From Litsea cubeba (Eukaryota; Streptophyta; Magnoliopsida; Laurales; Lauraceae), in the NCBI GenBank assembly GCA_012931725.1, contig CM022953.1, forward strand, positions 59,165,354 to 59,229,353: 64,000 nucleotides of DNA, given 5' to 3'. A program made the position numbers and the translations under genes. This document shows positions 1 to 9,387 of the stretch, one piece after another. Position 1 is the stretch's first letter; each line of letters opens with the position of its first letter. The notes beneath the pieces were generated by a model that did no database searches, was not told the DNA's origin, and saw nothing but the letters and a program-made list of their open reading frames with translations.

Positions 1-1021
1 GATTGACTTCAGCCTCCTCATCCTCTTCCGGATCTAGCTCTTCTTCTTCTTCAACAGTGACCATGAAGAGAGCTTCGGTTGATTCATCATCGTCTGAAGT
101 TTCAGACGTGCTGTCATCTTGTTGACATAGAAAGTTTTTAGCTTTGCCCCTTTTTCTAAAATTTCTCTTTCCTTTACTCTTTTCAGCATAAGAGTCATTA
201 TCATTGTCTTCTTTTAGGGGACACTTCGCAGCAAAGTGACCAATACCTCCACAATTGAAGCATTTAAAGGGTAGCTTCCCTTTGTACTTGCCATTGCTTC
301 CTTTCTTCAACTTTCTAACAAATTGAGCCTCAAGCTCATCATCATCAGAATCAACATCATGACCAGCAGTCTCTTTTGCCTTTTTCTGAACTTTGAAGGC
401 GGCTTCTTTATCAGATGAAGACGTCTTTCCTATGCGCATCTCATAGGCAGTTAGAGAACCATGTAATTCATCCATGGAAAATGCATTCAGATCTTTGGCT
501 TCTTCAATGGCTGATACTTTTGAATCAAACCGGGGAAGAAGAGATCTTAGAACCTTTTTGACGATGACCGGCTCTTTAATCTCTTCCCCTAGTCCATGAA
601 TGTCATTCGTGACTTCATTCACTCGTTGCATATACGAGTCAACATTCTCGCTTTCCTCCATGCGAAGAGACTCGAATTGAGAGCGATGAGTTTGCAATTT
701 GGCTTCTTTAATCTTCTCATCACCTTCATGTATGCTTTGCAACTTGTCCCAAATTTCCTTGGCTGTTTTGCATGCAATTACTTTGACAAGCTCGCTGTCC
801 ACAAGGCCACTAAAGAGTGCATTCTGCGCCTTGGAGTCGTTGTCTGCCAACTTCTTCGATGCTGTATCATTGGGTACGGTGGCAGCATTGTAATCGGCTC
901 TGACAGCCTCCCAAACATCATAGCCAAGAGATTTGATGAAGGCTTGCATCCTAATCTTCCAGAAAGAGTAATTAGAACCATCAAACAGACGTGCTTTCAT
1001 ATTCCCTGTATTGACTGCCAT
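1..1021 (-). CDS. copia gag, N-terminal part (element A)
   Basis: This is the N-terminal 340 codons of a retrotransposon Gag, which forms the virus-like particle and binds the element RNA. The ATG at 1019-1021 aligns with the ATG of element B at 9321. The frame is open to the window edge because the two copies differ only by substitutions here. The conserved N-terminal motif LFDGSNYSFWKIRMQAF and the zinc knuckle CFNCGGIGHFAAKC (near 230-290) are both present. An acidic run of Glu and Asp lies at the edge. Protease and pol lie outside the window, so it is not known whether the element is intact. Confidence 0.85.
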   Translation of the reverse strand, partial: MAVNTGNMKARLFDGSNYSFWKIRMQAFIKSLGYDVWEAVRADYNAATVPNDTASKKLADNDSKAQNALFSGLVDSELVKVIACKTAKEIWDKLQSIHEGDEKIKEAKLQTHRSQFESLRMEESENVDSYMQRVNEVTNDIHGLGEEIKEPVIVKKVLRSLLPRFDSKVSAIEEAKDLNAFSMDELHGSLTAYEMRIGKTSSSDKEAAFKVQKKAKETAGHDVDSDDDELEAQFVRKLKKGSNGKYKGKLPFKCFNCGGIGHFAAKCPLKEDNDNDSYAEKSKGKRNFRKRGKAKNFLCQQDDSTSETSDDDESTEALFMVTVEEEEELDPEEDEEAEVN

Positions 1022-1073
1022 GTGATTTGACAAGAGATCACCCTTAGCGTATTAAACTGATCAAGGGAGCCTC

Positions 1074-1085
1074 GCTCTGATACCA
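1074..1085 (-). other. primer-binding site, initiator tRNA-Met type (element A)
   Basis: On the minus strand this reads TGGTATCAGAGC, the complement of the 3' end of plant initiator tRNA-Met. It lies 2 bp inside the LTR, the usual place for priming minus-strand DNA synthesis in plant copia elements. Confidence 0.9.
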
Positions 1086-1087
1086 AT

Positions 1088-2210
1088 TGTTGGATACCAC
1101 GATCACTGAGAGGGGGGGGTGAATCAGTGATTTCTAAAAACAGGTCCAATTCAACAACAAAACAAGTCAAACCACACAATGACACCAGATTTAACGTGGT
1201 TCACCGAAAGGCTACGTCCACGGTTCAAAGACTGTCCGAACACCAATCCGGGACAGATCTGAATCTTATTTAGTCGCACCAACGACAAAGAGCACCAACC
1301 CTTAGTTTCGGATAGCACCAACTATCTAGGGAAGCACCGACTCCCTTTACAATTTATCTGCACCCACAGATAGGATCACCAAACCCTAAACACCAAGCAC
1401 CAACTTGATGTAAAAACAGAATAAAAGATAAATTCTGTCTACAGCCCTTCCCCTCTACAATTCTCTCTCTCAATCCCTTACAAATTGAAATCTAAAGCAT
1501 AAAAGAGAGACACTTAACTCATGGACGAATCACCATCTTCTAGAGCATAATCTCGTCCACAATTGCTGTAGAAAACGTCTGATAATGCAGCAACACAGCA
1601 ACACAGCACCAGCACTCTTCTTCTCTCCAAAACTCTCTCTAAAACTCTTCTCTTCTGGTGTCTTTAAGAACGACCCATACATGCCTTTATATAGGTTATA
1701 GTAACCCTTAATTGTATTTAAAACGGGCTACAATTCGTTTAGAAAGAGTCCCAAACAAATTAGATAAGTGTGCTGAATTTTCGTGCAAAACTTCTAATTC
1801 TGCGCAACTCTGGTTCCCGTGCTCGGTCGACATCCTGTCTTGGTCGGGTCGACCGAAGACACTAACTGGAAAACAGACAATTTCGAGCTCGGTCGACATC
1901 CTGGGGTCCCGGTCGACCGAAGACACACTGTGTCACGAAAATAACTGAGAGGTGCCTTTTTTCTGTTTCTGCAGGTTTCTTCTTGCTCGGTCGACCGCAT
2001 GGGCTGCTCGGTCGACCGCGTGCTCTGCATCAGGAATTCTGAATTCCTGACTGTTTCAATTCTGTTTCTTCTTTTCAGCTCTATCAACACCAGCTTATTA
2101 TCATCATGTTTGTGACAATGTGTTGACAAGAATTCCAACTCAAATCAATACTTGAGATACTGATTCTTCAAATTCTTCAAAAGACTTTCAAGTCATCTCA
2201 AATTCCAACA
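1088..2210 (-). repeat. 5' LTR of copia element A
   Basis: This 1123-bp LTR runs, on the minus strand, from TGTTGGAATTTGAG to GGTATCCAACA. A TATA box (CCTATATAAAGG, minus strand) lies at 1684-1695. Upstream of it in transcription order, about 1829-2020, are six GGTCGAC-core palindromes in three pairs. A hairpin with arms at 1102-1109 and 1124-1131 encloses a G tract near the U5 end. Confidence 0.93.
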
Positions 2211-3039
2211 AACTGCCCATTCCAGAAGCCTGGCTCGCTATAGCGAGCTGGGCTTCTGTCCAGCCCGTGCAGGGAGGGTTTTCTCCCCTTTTTTTTCCAT
2301 CTTTTTCCATCCTTTTTTATCCTTTTTCATTCCCAATCTTTCATACAAGTTTCCTAGATCCTTTGGGCCCTTCCTTGACCTTCCAAACTCATCAATCACC
2401 ATTCATTAATCTATCTAATTGATCAAACACAACCCTTTTTAAAAATCAAAGTTTTCCCCATACTCATGAACACTTACCTTTAACACAAGAAGTCCAAATT
2501 TTCAAAGAAAACCATAATGAAAGCAAACTTCCCATGCATGGTAAACAAAACATATATTGAAATCAATGCAACAATGGTCCATTCCATCAAAGTAGATCCA
2601 TAAATCAAAGAAGATTAACCCATAAGAAGAAAAATCATAAAATAGAACCAAATGAGAGAAACCATCATATTAATTGGAAATCTACTTGCCTCAAGCCTCA
2701 ATGAAGGCTAAGATGCACTCCCAACCATGCTCTAGGGTCTCAAGCTCCCAAAATCACAAAACCCCCAAATAGCTCATGGAAAAACCCTAGAAAACAAATC
2801 CATTTCCGAATTTCCATGAAAACCCATTGCATGAGAGATGAAAACACTCAAAATGAGGAGGAAAACAAAGATCTAAAGAAAAGAAAACCATTGCTAACCT
2901 TTGGGTGTTCCAAATAAGAAGAAGGGCTTGAAGAGGAGGGTTGTCCTAGCCCAATGTTCTTAAAAATGGGGTCTTTGGAATGCTTGAGAGTTGGGGAAGA
3001 AGGAGGTGAGATCAAATCTCCATGAAAGCTCCAAGGGAG
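2211..3039 (-). repeat. segment of a Ty3/gypsy-type LTR (left part)
   Basis: This noncoding stretch separates copia elements A and B. It continues at 10530, because element B duplicated GGGAG on both sides. It holds a palindromic CTCGCTATAGCGAG motif at 2230-2243, long A-rich stretches and no reading frame. Its continuation ends in a terminal motif typical of Tekay/Del-like gypsy LTRs. The LTR starts left of the window, so whether it is solo or part of a full element cannot be told. Confidence 0.55.
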
Positions 3040-4182
3040 TGTTGGATACCACGATCACTGAGAGGGGGGGGGGGGGGTGAATCAGTGATTTCTAAAAAAC
3101 AGGTCCAATTCAACAACAAAACAAGTCAAATCACACAATGACACCAGATTTAACGTGGTTCACCGAAAGGCTACGTCCACGGTTCAAAGACTGTCCGAAC
3201 ACCAATCCGGGACAGATCTGAATCTTATTTAGTCGCACCAACGACAAAGAGCACCAACCCTTAGTTTCAGATAGCACCAACTATCTAGGAAGCACCAACT
3301 CCCTTTACAATTTATCTGCACCCACAGATAGGATCACCAAACCCCAAACACCAAGCACCAACTTGATGTAAAAACAGAATAGAAGATTAATTCTGTCTAC
3401 AGCCCTTCCCCTCTACAATTCTCTCTCTCTCAATCCCTTACAAATTGAAATCTAAAGCATAAAAGAGAGACACTTAACTCATGGACGAATCACCATCTTC
3501 TAGAGCATAATCTCGTCCACAATTGCTGTAGAAAACGTCTGATAATGCAGCAACACAGCAACATAGCACCAGCACTCTTCTTCTCTCCAAAACTCTCTCT
3601 ATTTTCTCTCTAAAACTCTTCTCTTCTGGTGTATCTTTAGAACGACCCATACATGCCTTTATATAGGTTTTGATAACCCTTAATTGTATTTAAAACGGGC
3701 TACAATTCGCTTACAAAGAGTCCCAAACAAATTAGATAAGTGTGCTGAATTTTCGTGCAAAAATTCTAATTCTGCGCAACTCTGGTTCCCGTGCTCGGTC
3801 GACATCCTTGCTTGCTCGGTCGACCGAAGACACTATCTGGAAATAGACAACTTTCGAGCTCGGTCGACATTCTGGGGTCCCGGTCGACCGAAGACACATT
3901 GTGTCACGAAAATAACTGAGAGGTGCCTGAAACTGTTTTCTGCAGGTTTCTTCTTTCTCGGTCGACCGCATGAAGAGCCCGGTCGACCGCGTGCTCTGCT
4001 TCAGGAATTCTGAATTCCTGACTGTTTCACTTCTGATTCTTCTTTTCAGCTCTATCAACAATAGCCTACTATCATCATGTTTGTGACAATGTGTTGACAG
4101 GAATTCCAACTCAAAACAATACTTGAGATGCTAACTTCTTCAATTCATCAAAAGACTTCTCAAGTCATCTCAAATTCCAACA
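3040..4182 (-). repeat. 3' LTR of copia element B
   Basis: This 1143-bp LTR is closely similar to the 5' LTR at 9388-10524. The G tract inside the terminal hairpin is 14 G here and 8 G in the other two LTRs of the family. It keeps the TATA box (about 3655-3667) and the six GGTCGAC palindromes (about 3795-3995). Confidence 0.95.
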
Positions 4183-4196
4183 ATCTCCCCCTTTGG
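4183..4196 (-). other. polypurine tract of element B
   Basis: On the minus strand this reads CCAAAGGGGGAGAT and directly abuts the 3' LTR. This is the normal primer site for plus-strand DNA synthesis. The next 270 bp to the pol stop are noncoding. Confidence 0.9.
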
Positions 4197-4470
4197 AATT
4201 GTTGGCAACACTATTGGAACTTCAACACTTTCAACTCCAGCTTGCAGCTCTTCCAAGTTCTTTTCAAAACTTACTTGGAACCAATTCTGAAATTCTGAAA
4301 TAACAACCATGCATTTTCAACAATCTCCCCCTAGCTTTCATAGCATAACATCTCTCCTTGCTATCATATCATAACATCTCTCCCCCTTTGACAACAAGTC
4401 CAAAGGGACCAAACCGAGGAGCGAATAGGATATTCAATGAATGCATTGCTCCCCCTTTCAAGCACAACTC

Positions 4471-7158
4471 CTACGGTTTAGGAGAGTGAGTAACTCCTAA
4501 CTTTTTCCGGAGATACTCGAAGACTTCCTTTGGCAGAGGTTTCGTGAAAATATCAGCCACTTGCTCAGTTGTTGGAACATATTCCAACTTGACCTCTCCA
4601 TCAGCAACTTTATCTTTAAGAAAATGATAACGAATTGCTACATGCTTCGTTCGAGAGTGCTGAACAGGATTCTTAGATATATGAATTGCACTCGTGTTGT
4701 CACATAGGATCGGCGTAGGATCCGTTGTAGGAACTCCTAGATCAGAGAGCATTTGCCGCATCCATAACACTTGCGTACAACAAGTTGCCGCTGCAATATA
4801 TTCCGCTTCCGCTGTCGAAAGGGATACTGAGTCTTGCTTCTTACTATGCCAAGCAACTAATCTTTCTCCAAGATAAAATGCGCCGCCGCTAGTACTCTTG
4901 CGATCATCTACGCATCCAGCCCAATCGGCATCAGAATATGCAACAAGAGTGAAGGATTTGCCTTTGGGATACCAGATACCAAGCTCCATAGTACCTTTCA
5001 GATATCGAAAGATTCTTTTCACTGCTGTAAGGTGCGTTTCAGTTGGTGCTGCTTGAAAACGTGCAACCATACATACTGCTTGTAGAAGATCTGGTCTTGT
5101 TGCAGTCAAGTAGAGCAAGCTTCCTATCATAGAGCGATAGGTGGTATGATCAACGGACGAGGCCTTATCATCTTTGCTAAGCTTCGTGTTTGTTGACATT
5201 GGTGTGCTCACTGGCTTGCTGTCTTCCATGTTAAATCGCTTCAGCATTTCCTTGATGTATTTCATCTGTGATATGAAGATACCATGTTTCAGCTGCTGAA
5301 CTTGTAAACCAAGAAAGAACTTTAGTTCTCCAAGCATCGACATCTCAAATTCTTTCTTCATCTCTTCAGCGAAATTCCTGCACATCTCCTCATCATTGCC
5401 ACCGAAGATTATGTCATCAACATAAACAATGACAACCAGCTGTTTGCTTAACTCAGTTTTGACATATAGATTGCTATCAACCATTCCTTTTCCAAAACCG
5501 ATCTTGCGGAGATAGAGATCCAGCCTTGCATACCATGCCCTTGGCGCTTGTTTCAGTCCATAAAGAGCCTTTTTCAATTTGCACACTAGATCTGAATTTT
5601 TGCTGATGAGAAAACCATCAGGTTGCTCAATATAGACCTCTTCTTCAAGTAAACCATTCAAGAAAGCTGACTTTACATCCATCTGAAATACCTTGAAGGT
5701 TTTGTATGCTGCCAATGCAAGAAACATACGAATAGCTTCCAGACGAGCCACCGGTGCAAAGGTTTCTTCAAAATCTATGCCTTCAACTTGAGCATAGCCT
5801 TTACAAACCAACCTTGCTTTGTTTCTAATGACTTGACCATCTTCATTCAGCTTATTCCGAAAGACCCATTTAGTACCAATAACATTCTTATCAGTAGGTC
5901 TAGGAACAAGTTCCCATGTGGAGTTCTTCTCAATTTGCTCCAACTCCTCATGCATAGATTTCAACCAACTTTCATCGAGACTGGCTTCAGCCACAGTCTT
6001 GGGTTCAATGGTGGACACAAGTGAGTAATTGCTAACTACACTTTGTCTAGTTTGAACGCCTGCCTTAGGATCTCCATTGATTTGATCCTTAGGGTGTTGC
6101 TCTACCCAAGTGCTGTGCTTCTTAGGTGTAGAATCTTCTGAGTCATCCTTTGATTTCTCAGAATCATTAGATTCAGCCATCTCATCATCAATCTCACTCA
6201 AGTCCTCATAAACTGGACTGTCATTATGAGTTGCATTCTTTGGTGCAATATTCTCATCTATTCTCACATCAGCACTTTCTATGATTTTTCTGGTTCTTTT
6301 GTTAAGACATCTATATGCCTTGCTAGTAGAGGAGTAACCCAGAAATATACCTTCGTCAGCTCTTTCTTCAAATTTGCCCGGATTTTGTTCGAGCCGCTTG
6401 ATGTAACACTTGCTGCCGAAGACTCTGAAGTGCTTGACTGTTGCTTTTCTTCCAAACCATAGCTCATAGGGAGTTTTGTCTTCATGTGGCCTGATCAAGC
6501 ATCGGTTTTGAATGTATACAGCCGTATGAATTGCCTCTTTCCAATACTTGTCAGCCATCTTGCTTTCACTTAGCATCGTACGAGCCATCTCTTGTACGGT
6601 GCGATTCTTCCGTTCCACTACTCCATTTTGCCGTGGAGTTCTAGGGGCTGAGTACTGTCTTTGAATGCCATGATGTTCACAATATTTAGTGAACTCTTCA
6701 GATGTGAACTCGCCTCCACGATCAGACCTTAAAATCTTGATACGTTTTTCCAATTGATTTTCAACCTGTGCTTTAAACACTTTAAAACGATCAAGTGCTT
6801 GATGCTTATGCTTAAGAAACAATACCCATGTCATACGAGTATAATCATCAATGCATAACATGAAATACTTATCTCCATTGGTGCTTTGAGTTCGCATCGG
6901 TCCACAGAGATCAGTGTGCACTAGCTCAAGAGGTTTCTTGGAATGATGCTCCTTTGACTTGAACATAACCCTCGTTTGCTTTCCCTTTTGGCAAGAGTCG
7001 CAAATAGGATTGGAAGGCTTTTCAACTTTAGACATGCCTCTTACAGCCTTTGTATTGCAAATCTTTGACATGTTATCAAAGCTTAGATGCCCAAGGCGTT
7101 TGTGCCACAACCAACTTTCCTCTGTCCGACTCATCAAGCAGGTTTTTTTCAGCTCCAT
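4471..7158 (-). CDS. copia pol: integrase, reverse transcriptase, RNase H (element B)
   Basis: This encodes the enzymes that copy the element RNA and insert the DNA. In order: the pre-integrase zinc region (WLWHKRLGHLSFDNM), the integrase core with its catalytic acidic residues in HTDLCGP, RSDRGGEFTS and NGVVERKNRT, the copia RT with QMDVKSAFLNG and YVDDIIFGG, and RNase H with YSDADWAG, STAEAEYIAA and the terminal QVADIFTKPLP. At 895 residues, all expected domains are present. The ATG at 7158 is probably not a true start. Gag-protease ends in the same frame two codons upstream, and the first residues are out of register until the 7-A run at 7143-7149. In life it would be made as one Gag-Pol polyprotein. 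Confidence 0.9.
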   Translation of the reverse strand: MELKKTCLMSRTEESWLWHKRLGHLSFDNMSKICNTKAVRGMSKVEKPSNPICDSCQKGKQTRVMFKSKEHHSKKPLELVHTDLCGPMRTQSTNGDKYFMLCIDDYTRMTWVLFLKHKHQALDRFKVFKAQVENQLEKRIKILRSDRGGEFTSEEFTKYCEHHGIQRQYSAPRTPRQNGVVERKNRTVQEMARTMLSESKMADKYWKEAIHTAVYIQNRCLIRPHEDKTPYELWFGRKATVKHFRVFGSKCYIKRLEQNPGKFEERADEGIFLGYSSTSKAYRCLNKRTRKIIESADVRIDENIAPKNATHNDSPVYEDLSEIDDEMAESNDSEKSKDDSEDSTPKKHSTWVEQHPKDQINGDPKAGVQTRQSVVSNYSLVSTIEPKTVAEASLDESWLKSMHEELEQIEKNSTWELVPRPTDKNVIGTKWVFRNKLNEDGQVIRNKARLVCKGYAQVEGIDFEETFAPVARLEAIRMFLALAAYKTFKVFQMDVKSAFLNGLLEEEVYIEQPDGFLISKNSDLVCKLKKALYGLKQAPRAWYARLDLYLRKIGFGKGMVDSNLYVKTELSKQLVVIVYVDDIIFGGNDEEMCRNFAEEMKKEFEMSMLGELKFFLGLQVQQLKHGIFISQMKYIKEMLKRFNMEDSKPVSTPMSTNTKLSKDDKASSVDHTTYRSMIGSLLYLTATRPDLLQAVCMVARFQAAPTETHLTAVKRIFRYLKGTMELGIWYPKGKSFTLVAYSDADWAGCVDDRKSTSGGAFYLGERLVAWHSKKQDSVSLSTAEAEYIAAATCCTQVLWMRQMLSDLGVPTTDPTPILCDNTSAIHISKNPVQHSRTKHVAIRYHFLKDKVADGEVKLEYVPTTEQVADIFTKPLPKEVFEYLRKKLGVTHSPKP

Positions 7159-7161
7159 CTG

Positions 7162-9321
7162 TCAATGTATAGAGATTTCCAGCAGTTCTTGATCCAGTTG
7201 CCACTGTTTTGCCGTTGCTACTCTTCTTGATGGCAAACCCACATTCTTTGTGAAGATAACTTCGTGACCCTTGTCACAGATCTGGCTCACACTAAGCAAG
7301 TTGTGTCTTAGTCCAGACACATATAAGACTTCTTCCGATCTGATCTTTTTTGCCATAAGCTGAATAACACCTTTTCCGCAGATTTTGGCACCATCATTGT
7401 TGCCAAACTTCACTGAACCACCTTCATAGTGCTGTAATTTGATGAATTTCTCTTTATCACCAGTCATATGGCTTGAACAACCACTATCAAGGACCCATGG
7501 TGCTGTCTTCTTTTGTGCATTGAATGCCGTTTGCACAATGAGAGATTCTTTGGGACTTTCTGCACTTTGCTTTGCTCTCCAAGCCTTGACTAACTTGGGT
7601 TTCTTTTCAACCTGAAATTTGTTAGCAATATGCAACCTACAATCCCTAGCCAAGTGTCCATAATTATGACACATATAGCACTCAATTTTGTGGCTACTTA
7701 GGATTGAAAAAGGATTCCTAGTCACAAATGGACTGTTTCTTACATAGAATTTACAATCAGCTCTTTTATGTCCAAACATATTACAATGAAAGCAATAACC
7801 ATAGAATTTGTATCTTCTTTGTGGCTGGTTAGTCTTCATTACCTTTCTAACAGGAATGGACTCCTTTCTAGGTTGAGTGGGCTTCATAGAGTTAGAAGGT
7901 GCAGTGACTTGCTTCACAAGCTCTTTCTTTTTAGGAGGTGCAATCTTAGAGGATTCACCTTTCTCAAATCCTAGACCAAATCTGAAGTGGGCTGGTCTTT
8001 GAACTTTCAGTAGTTCATTGAGTTTCATAGTCCCTTCAATCGCTTGGAGCGCTTTGAGTTTTTTGCTATTTTCCACATTTTCAGCCTTTGCTCTAGCGAT
8101 CTCAGTTTCAAGTTTCATAGCCTCTTCCTTTTTGATACTTATTTGGTTTTCAAGGACTTCTACCATTCTTTTATATTCTTCTACTTGAGTTTTCAAAGCA
8201 ATAATAGAACTTTCAGATTCATGGAGAAGTTTCAGATTTTTCTTACTTGACTTGCGTTCCATGCTTAGCTCCTCAAGTGCGGCTATGAGTTCCTCTTCAA
8301 GATTGACTTCAGCCTCCTCATCCTCTTCTGGATCTAGCTCTTCTTCTTCTTCAACAGTGACCATGAAGAGAGCTTCGGTTGATTCATCATCGTCTGAAGT
8401 TTCAGACGTGCTGTCATCTTGTTGACATAGAAAGTTTTTAGCTTTGCCCCTTTTTCTAAAATTTCTCTTTCCTTTACTCTTTTCAGCATAAGAGTCATTA
8501 TCATTGTCTTCTTTTAGCGGACACTTCGCAGCAAAGTGACCAATACCTCCACAATTGAAGCATTTAAAGGGTAGCTTCCCTTTGTACTTGCCATTGCTTC
8601 CTTTCTTCAACTTTCTAACAAATTGAGCCTCAAGCTCATCATCATCAGAATCAACATCATGACCAGCAGTCTCTTTTGCCTTTTTCCGAACTTTGAAGGC
8701 CGCTTCTTTATCAGATGAAGACGTCTTTCCTATGCGCATCTCATAGGCAGTTAGAGAACCATGTAATTCATCCATGGAAAATACATTCGGATCTTTGGCT
8801 TCTTCAATGGCTGAGACTTTTGAATCAAACCGGGGAAGAAGAGATCTTAGAACCTTTTTGACGATGACCGGCTCTTTAATCTCCTCCCCTAGTCCACGAA
8901 TGTCATTCGTGACTTCATTCACTCGTTGCATATACGAGTCAACATTCTCGCTTTCCTCCATGCGAAGAGTTTCAAATTGAGAGCGATGGGTTTGTAATTT
9001 GGCTTCTTTAATCTTCTCATCACCTTCATGTATGCTTTGCAACTTGTCCCAAATTTCCTTGGCTGTTTTGCATGCAATTACTTTGACAAGCTCGCTGTCT
9101 ACAAGGCCACTAAAGAGTGCATTCTGCGCCTTGGAGTCGTTGTCTGCCAACTTCTTCGATGTTGTATCATTGGGTACGGTGGCAGCATTGTAACCGGCTC
9201 TGACAGCCTCCCAAACATCATAGCCAAGAGATTTGATGAAGGCTTGCATCCTAATCTTCCAAAAGGAGTAATTAGAACCATCAAACAGAGGTGCTTTCAT
9301 ATTCCCTGTATTGACTGCCAT
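7162..9321 (-). CDS. copia gag and protease (element B)
   Basis: This is Gag followed by the aspartic protease. I chose the ATG at 9321 because the conserved LFDGSNYSFW motif begins a few residues later. The capsid-like UBN2 region covers roughly residues 1-200. A CCHC knuckle (CFNCGGIGHFAAKC) follows near residue 255, then an acidic stretch, a coiled coil at about 350-440, and two more knuckles (CFHCNMFGHKRADC and CYMCHNYGHLARDC). The protease active site is VLDSGCSSHMTG. About the last 27 residues before the TGA at 7162-7164 are out of frame: family-like sequence lies in another frame from about 7245, so the stop is secondary to a single-base change. Three knuckles are more than the usual one in copia Gag. 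Confidence 0.88.
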   Translation of the reverse strand: MAVNTGNMKAPLFDGSNYSFWKIRMQAFIKSLGYDVWEAVRAGYNAATVPNDTTSKKLADNDSKAQNALFSGLVDSELVKVIACKTAKEIWDKLQSIHEGDEKIKEAKLQTHRSQFETLRMEESENVDSYMQRVNEVTNDIRGLGEEIKEPVIVKKVLRSLLPRFDSKVSAIEEAKDPNVFSMDELHGSLTAYEMRIGKTSSSDKEAAFKVRKKAKETAGHDVDSDDDELEAQFVRKLKKGSNGKYKGKLPFKCFNCGGIGHFAAKCPLKEDNDNDSYAEKSKGKRNFRKRGKAKNFLCQQDDSTSETSDDDESTEALFMVTVEEEEELDPEEDEEAEVNLEEELIAALEELSMERKSSKKNLKLLHESESSIIALKTQVEEYKRMVEVLENQISIKKEEAMKLETEIARAKAENVENSKKLKALQAIEGTMKLNELLKVQRPAHFRFGLGFEKGESSKIAPPKKKELVKQVTAPSNSMKPTQPRKESIPVRKVMKTNQPQRRYKFYGYCFHCNMFGHKRADCKFYVRNSPFVTRNPFSILSSHKIECYMCHNYGHLARDCRLHIANKFQVEKKPKLVKAWRAKQSAESPKESLIVQTAFNAQKKTAPWVLDSGCSSHMTGDKEKFIKLQHYEGGSVKFGNNDGAKICGKGVIQLMAKKIRSEEVLYVSGLRHNLLSVSQICDKGHEVIFTKNVGLPSRRVATAKQWQLDQELLEISIH

Positions 9322-9373
9322 GTGATTTGACAAGAGATCACCCTTAGCGTATTAAACTGATCAAGGGAACCTC

Positions 9374-9385
9374 GCTCTGATACCA
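9374..9385 (-). other. primer-binding site, initiator tRNA-Met type (element B)
   Basis: This reads TGGTATCAGAGC on the minus strand, 2 bp from the 5' LTR. It is identical in position and sequence to the site of element A. Confidence 0.93.
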
Positions 9386-9387
9386 AT

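Larger units (their letters stand above)
1..2210 (-). mobile_element. Ty1/copia element A, 5' part, cut by window edge
   Basis: This is the 5' end of a minus-strand copia element: the 5' LTR (1088-2210), a primer-binding site and the first 1021 bp of gag. It belongs to the same family as the complete element at 3040-10524; positions 1-1021 match 8301-9321 at a constant offset of 8300 with no indel. The base run after the LTR, AACTG (2211-2215), should be its target duplication, but the matching copy lies left of the window. It is inserted in the same gypsy-type LTR as element B. Confidence 0.9.

Noticed and set aside
1074..1085. A tRNA gene suggested by the initiator-Met complement
   Set aside because: Only the 12-base primer-binding complement is present, with no tRNA fold around it; the same holds at 9374 and 21920.
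1712..2138. Overlapping frames in the LTR of element A, repeated at 3684-4109 and 10026-10451
   Set aside because: They exist on both strands because the GGTCGAC palindromes are stop-free. They lie in LTR U3, change length between copies and have no start context or known domain.
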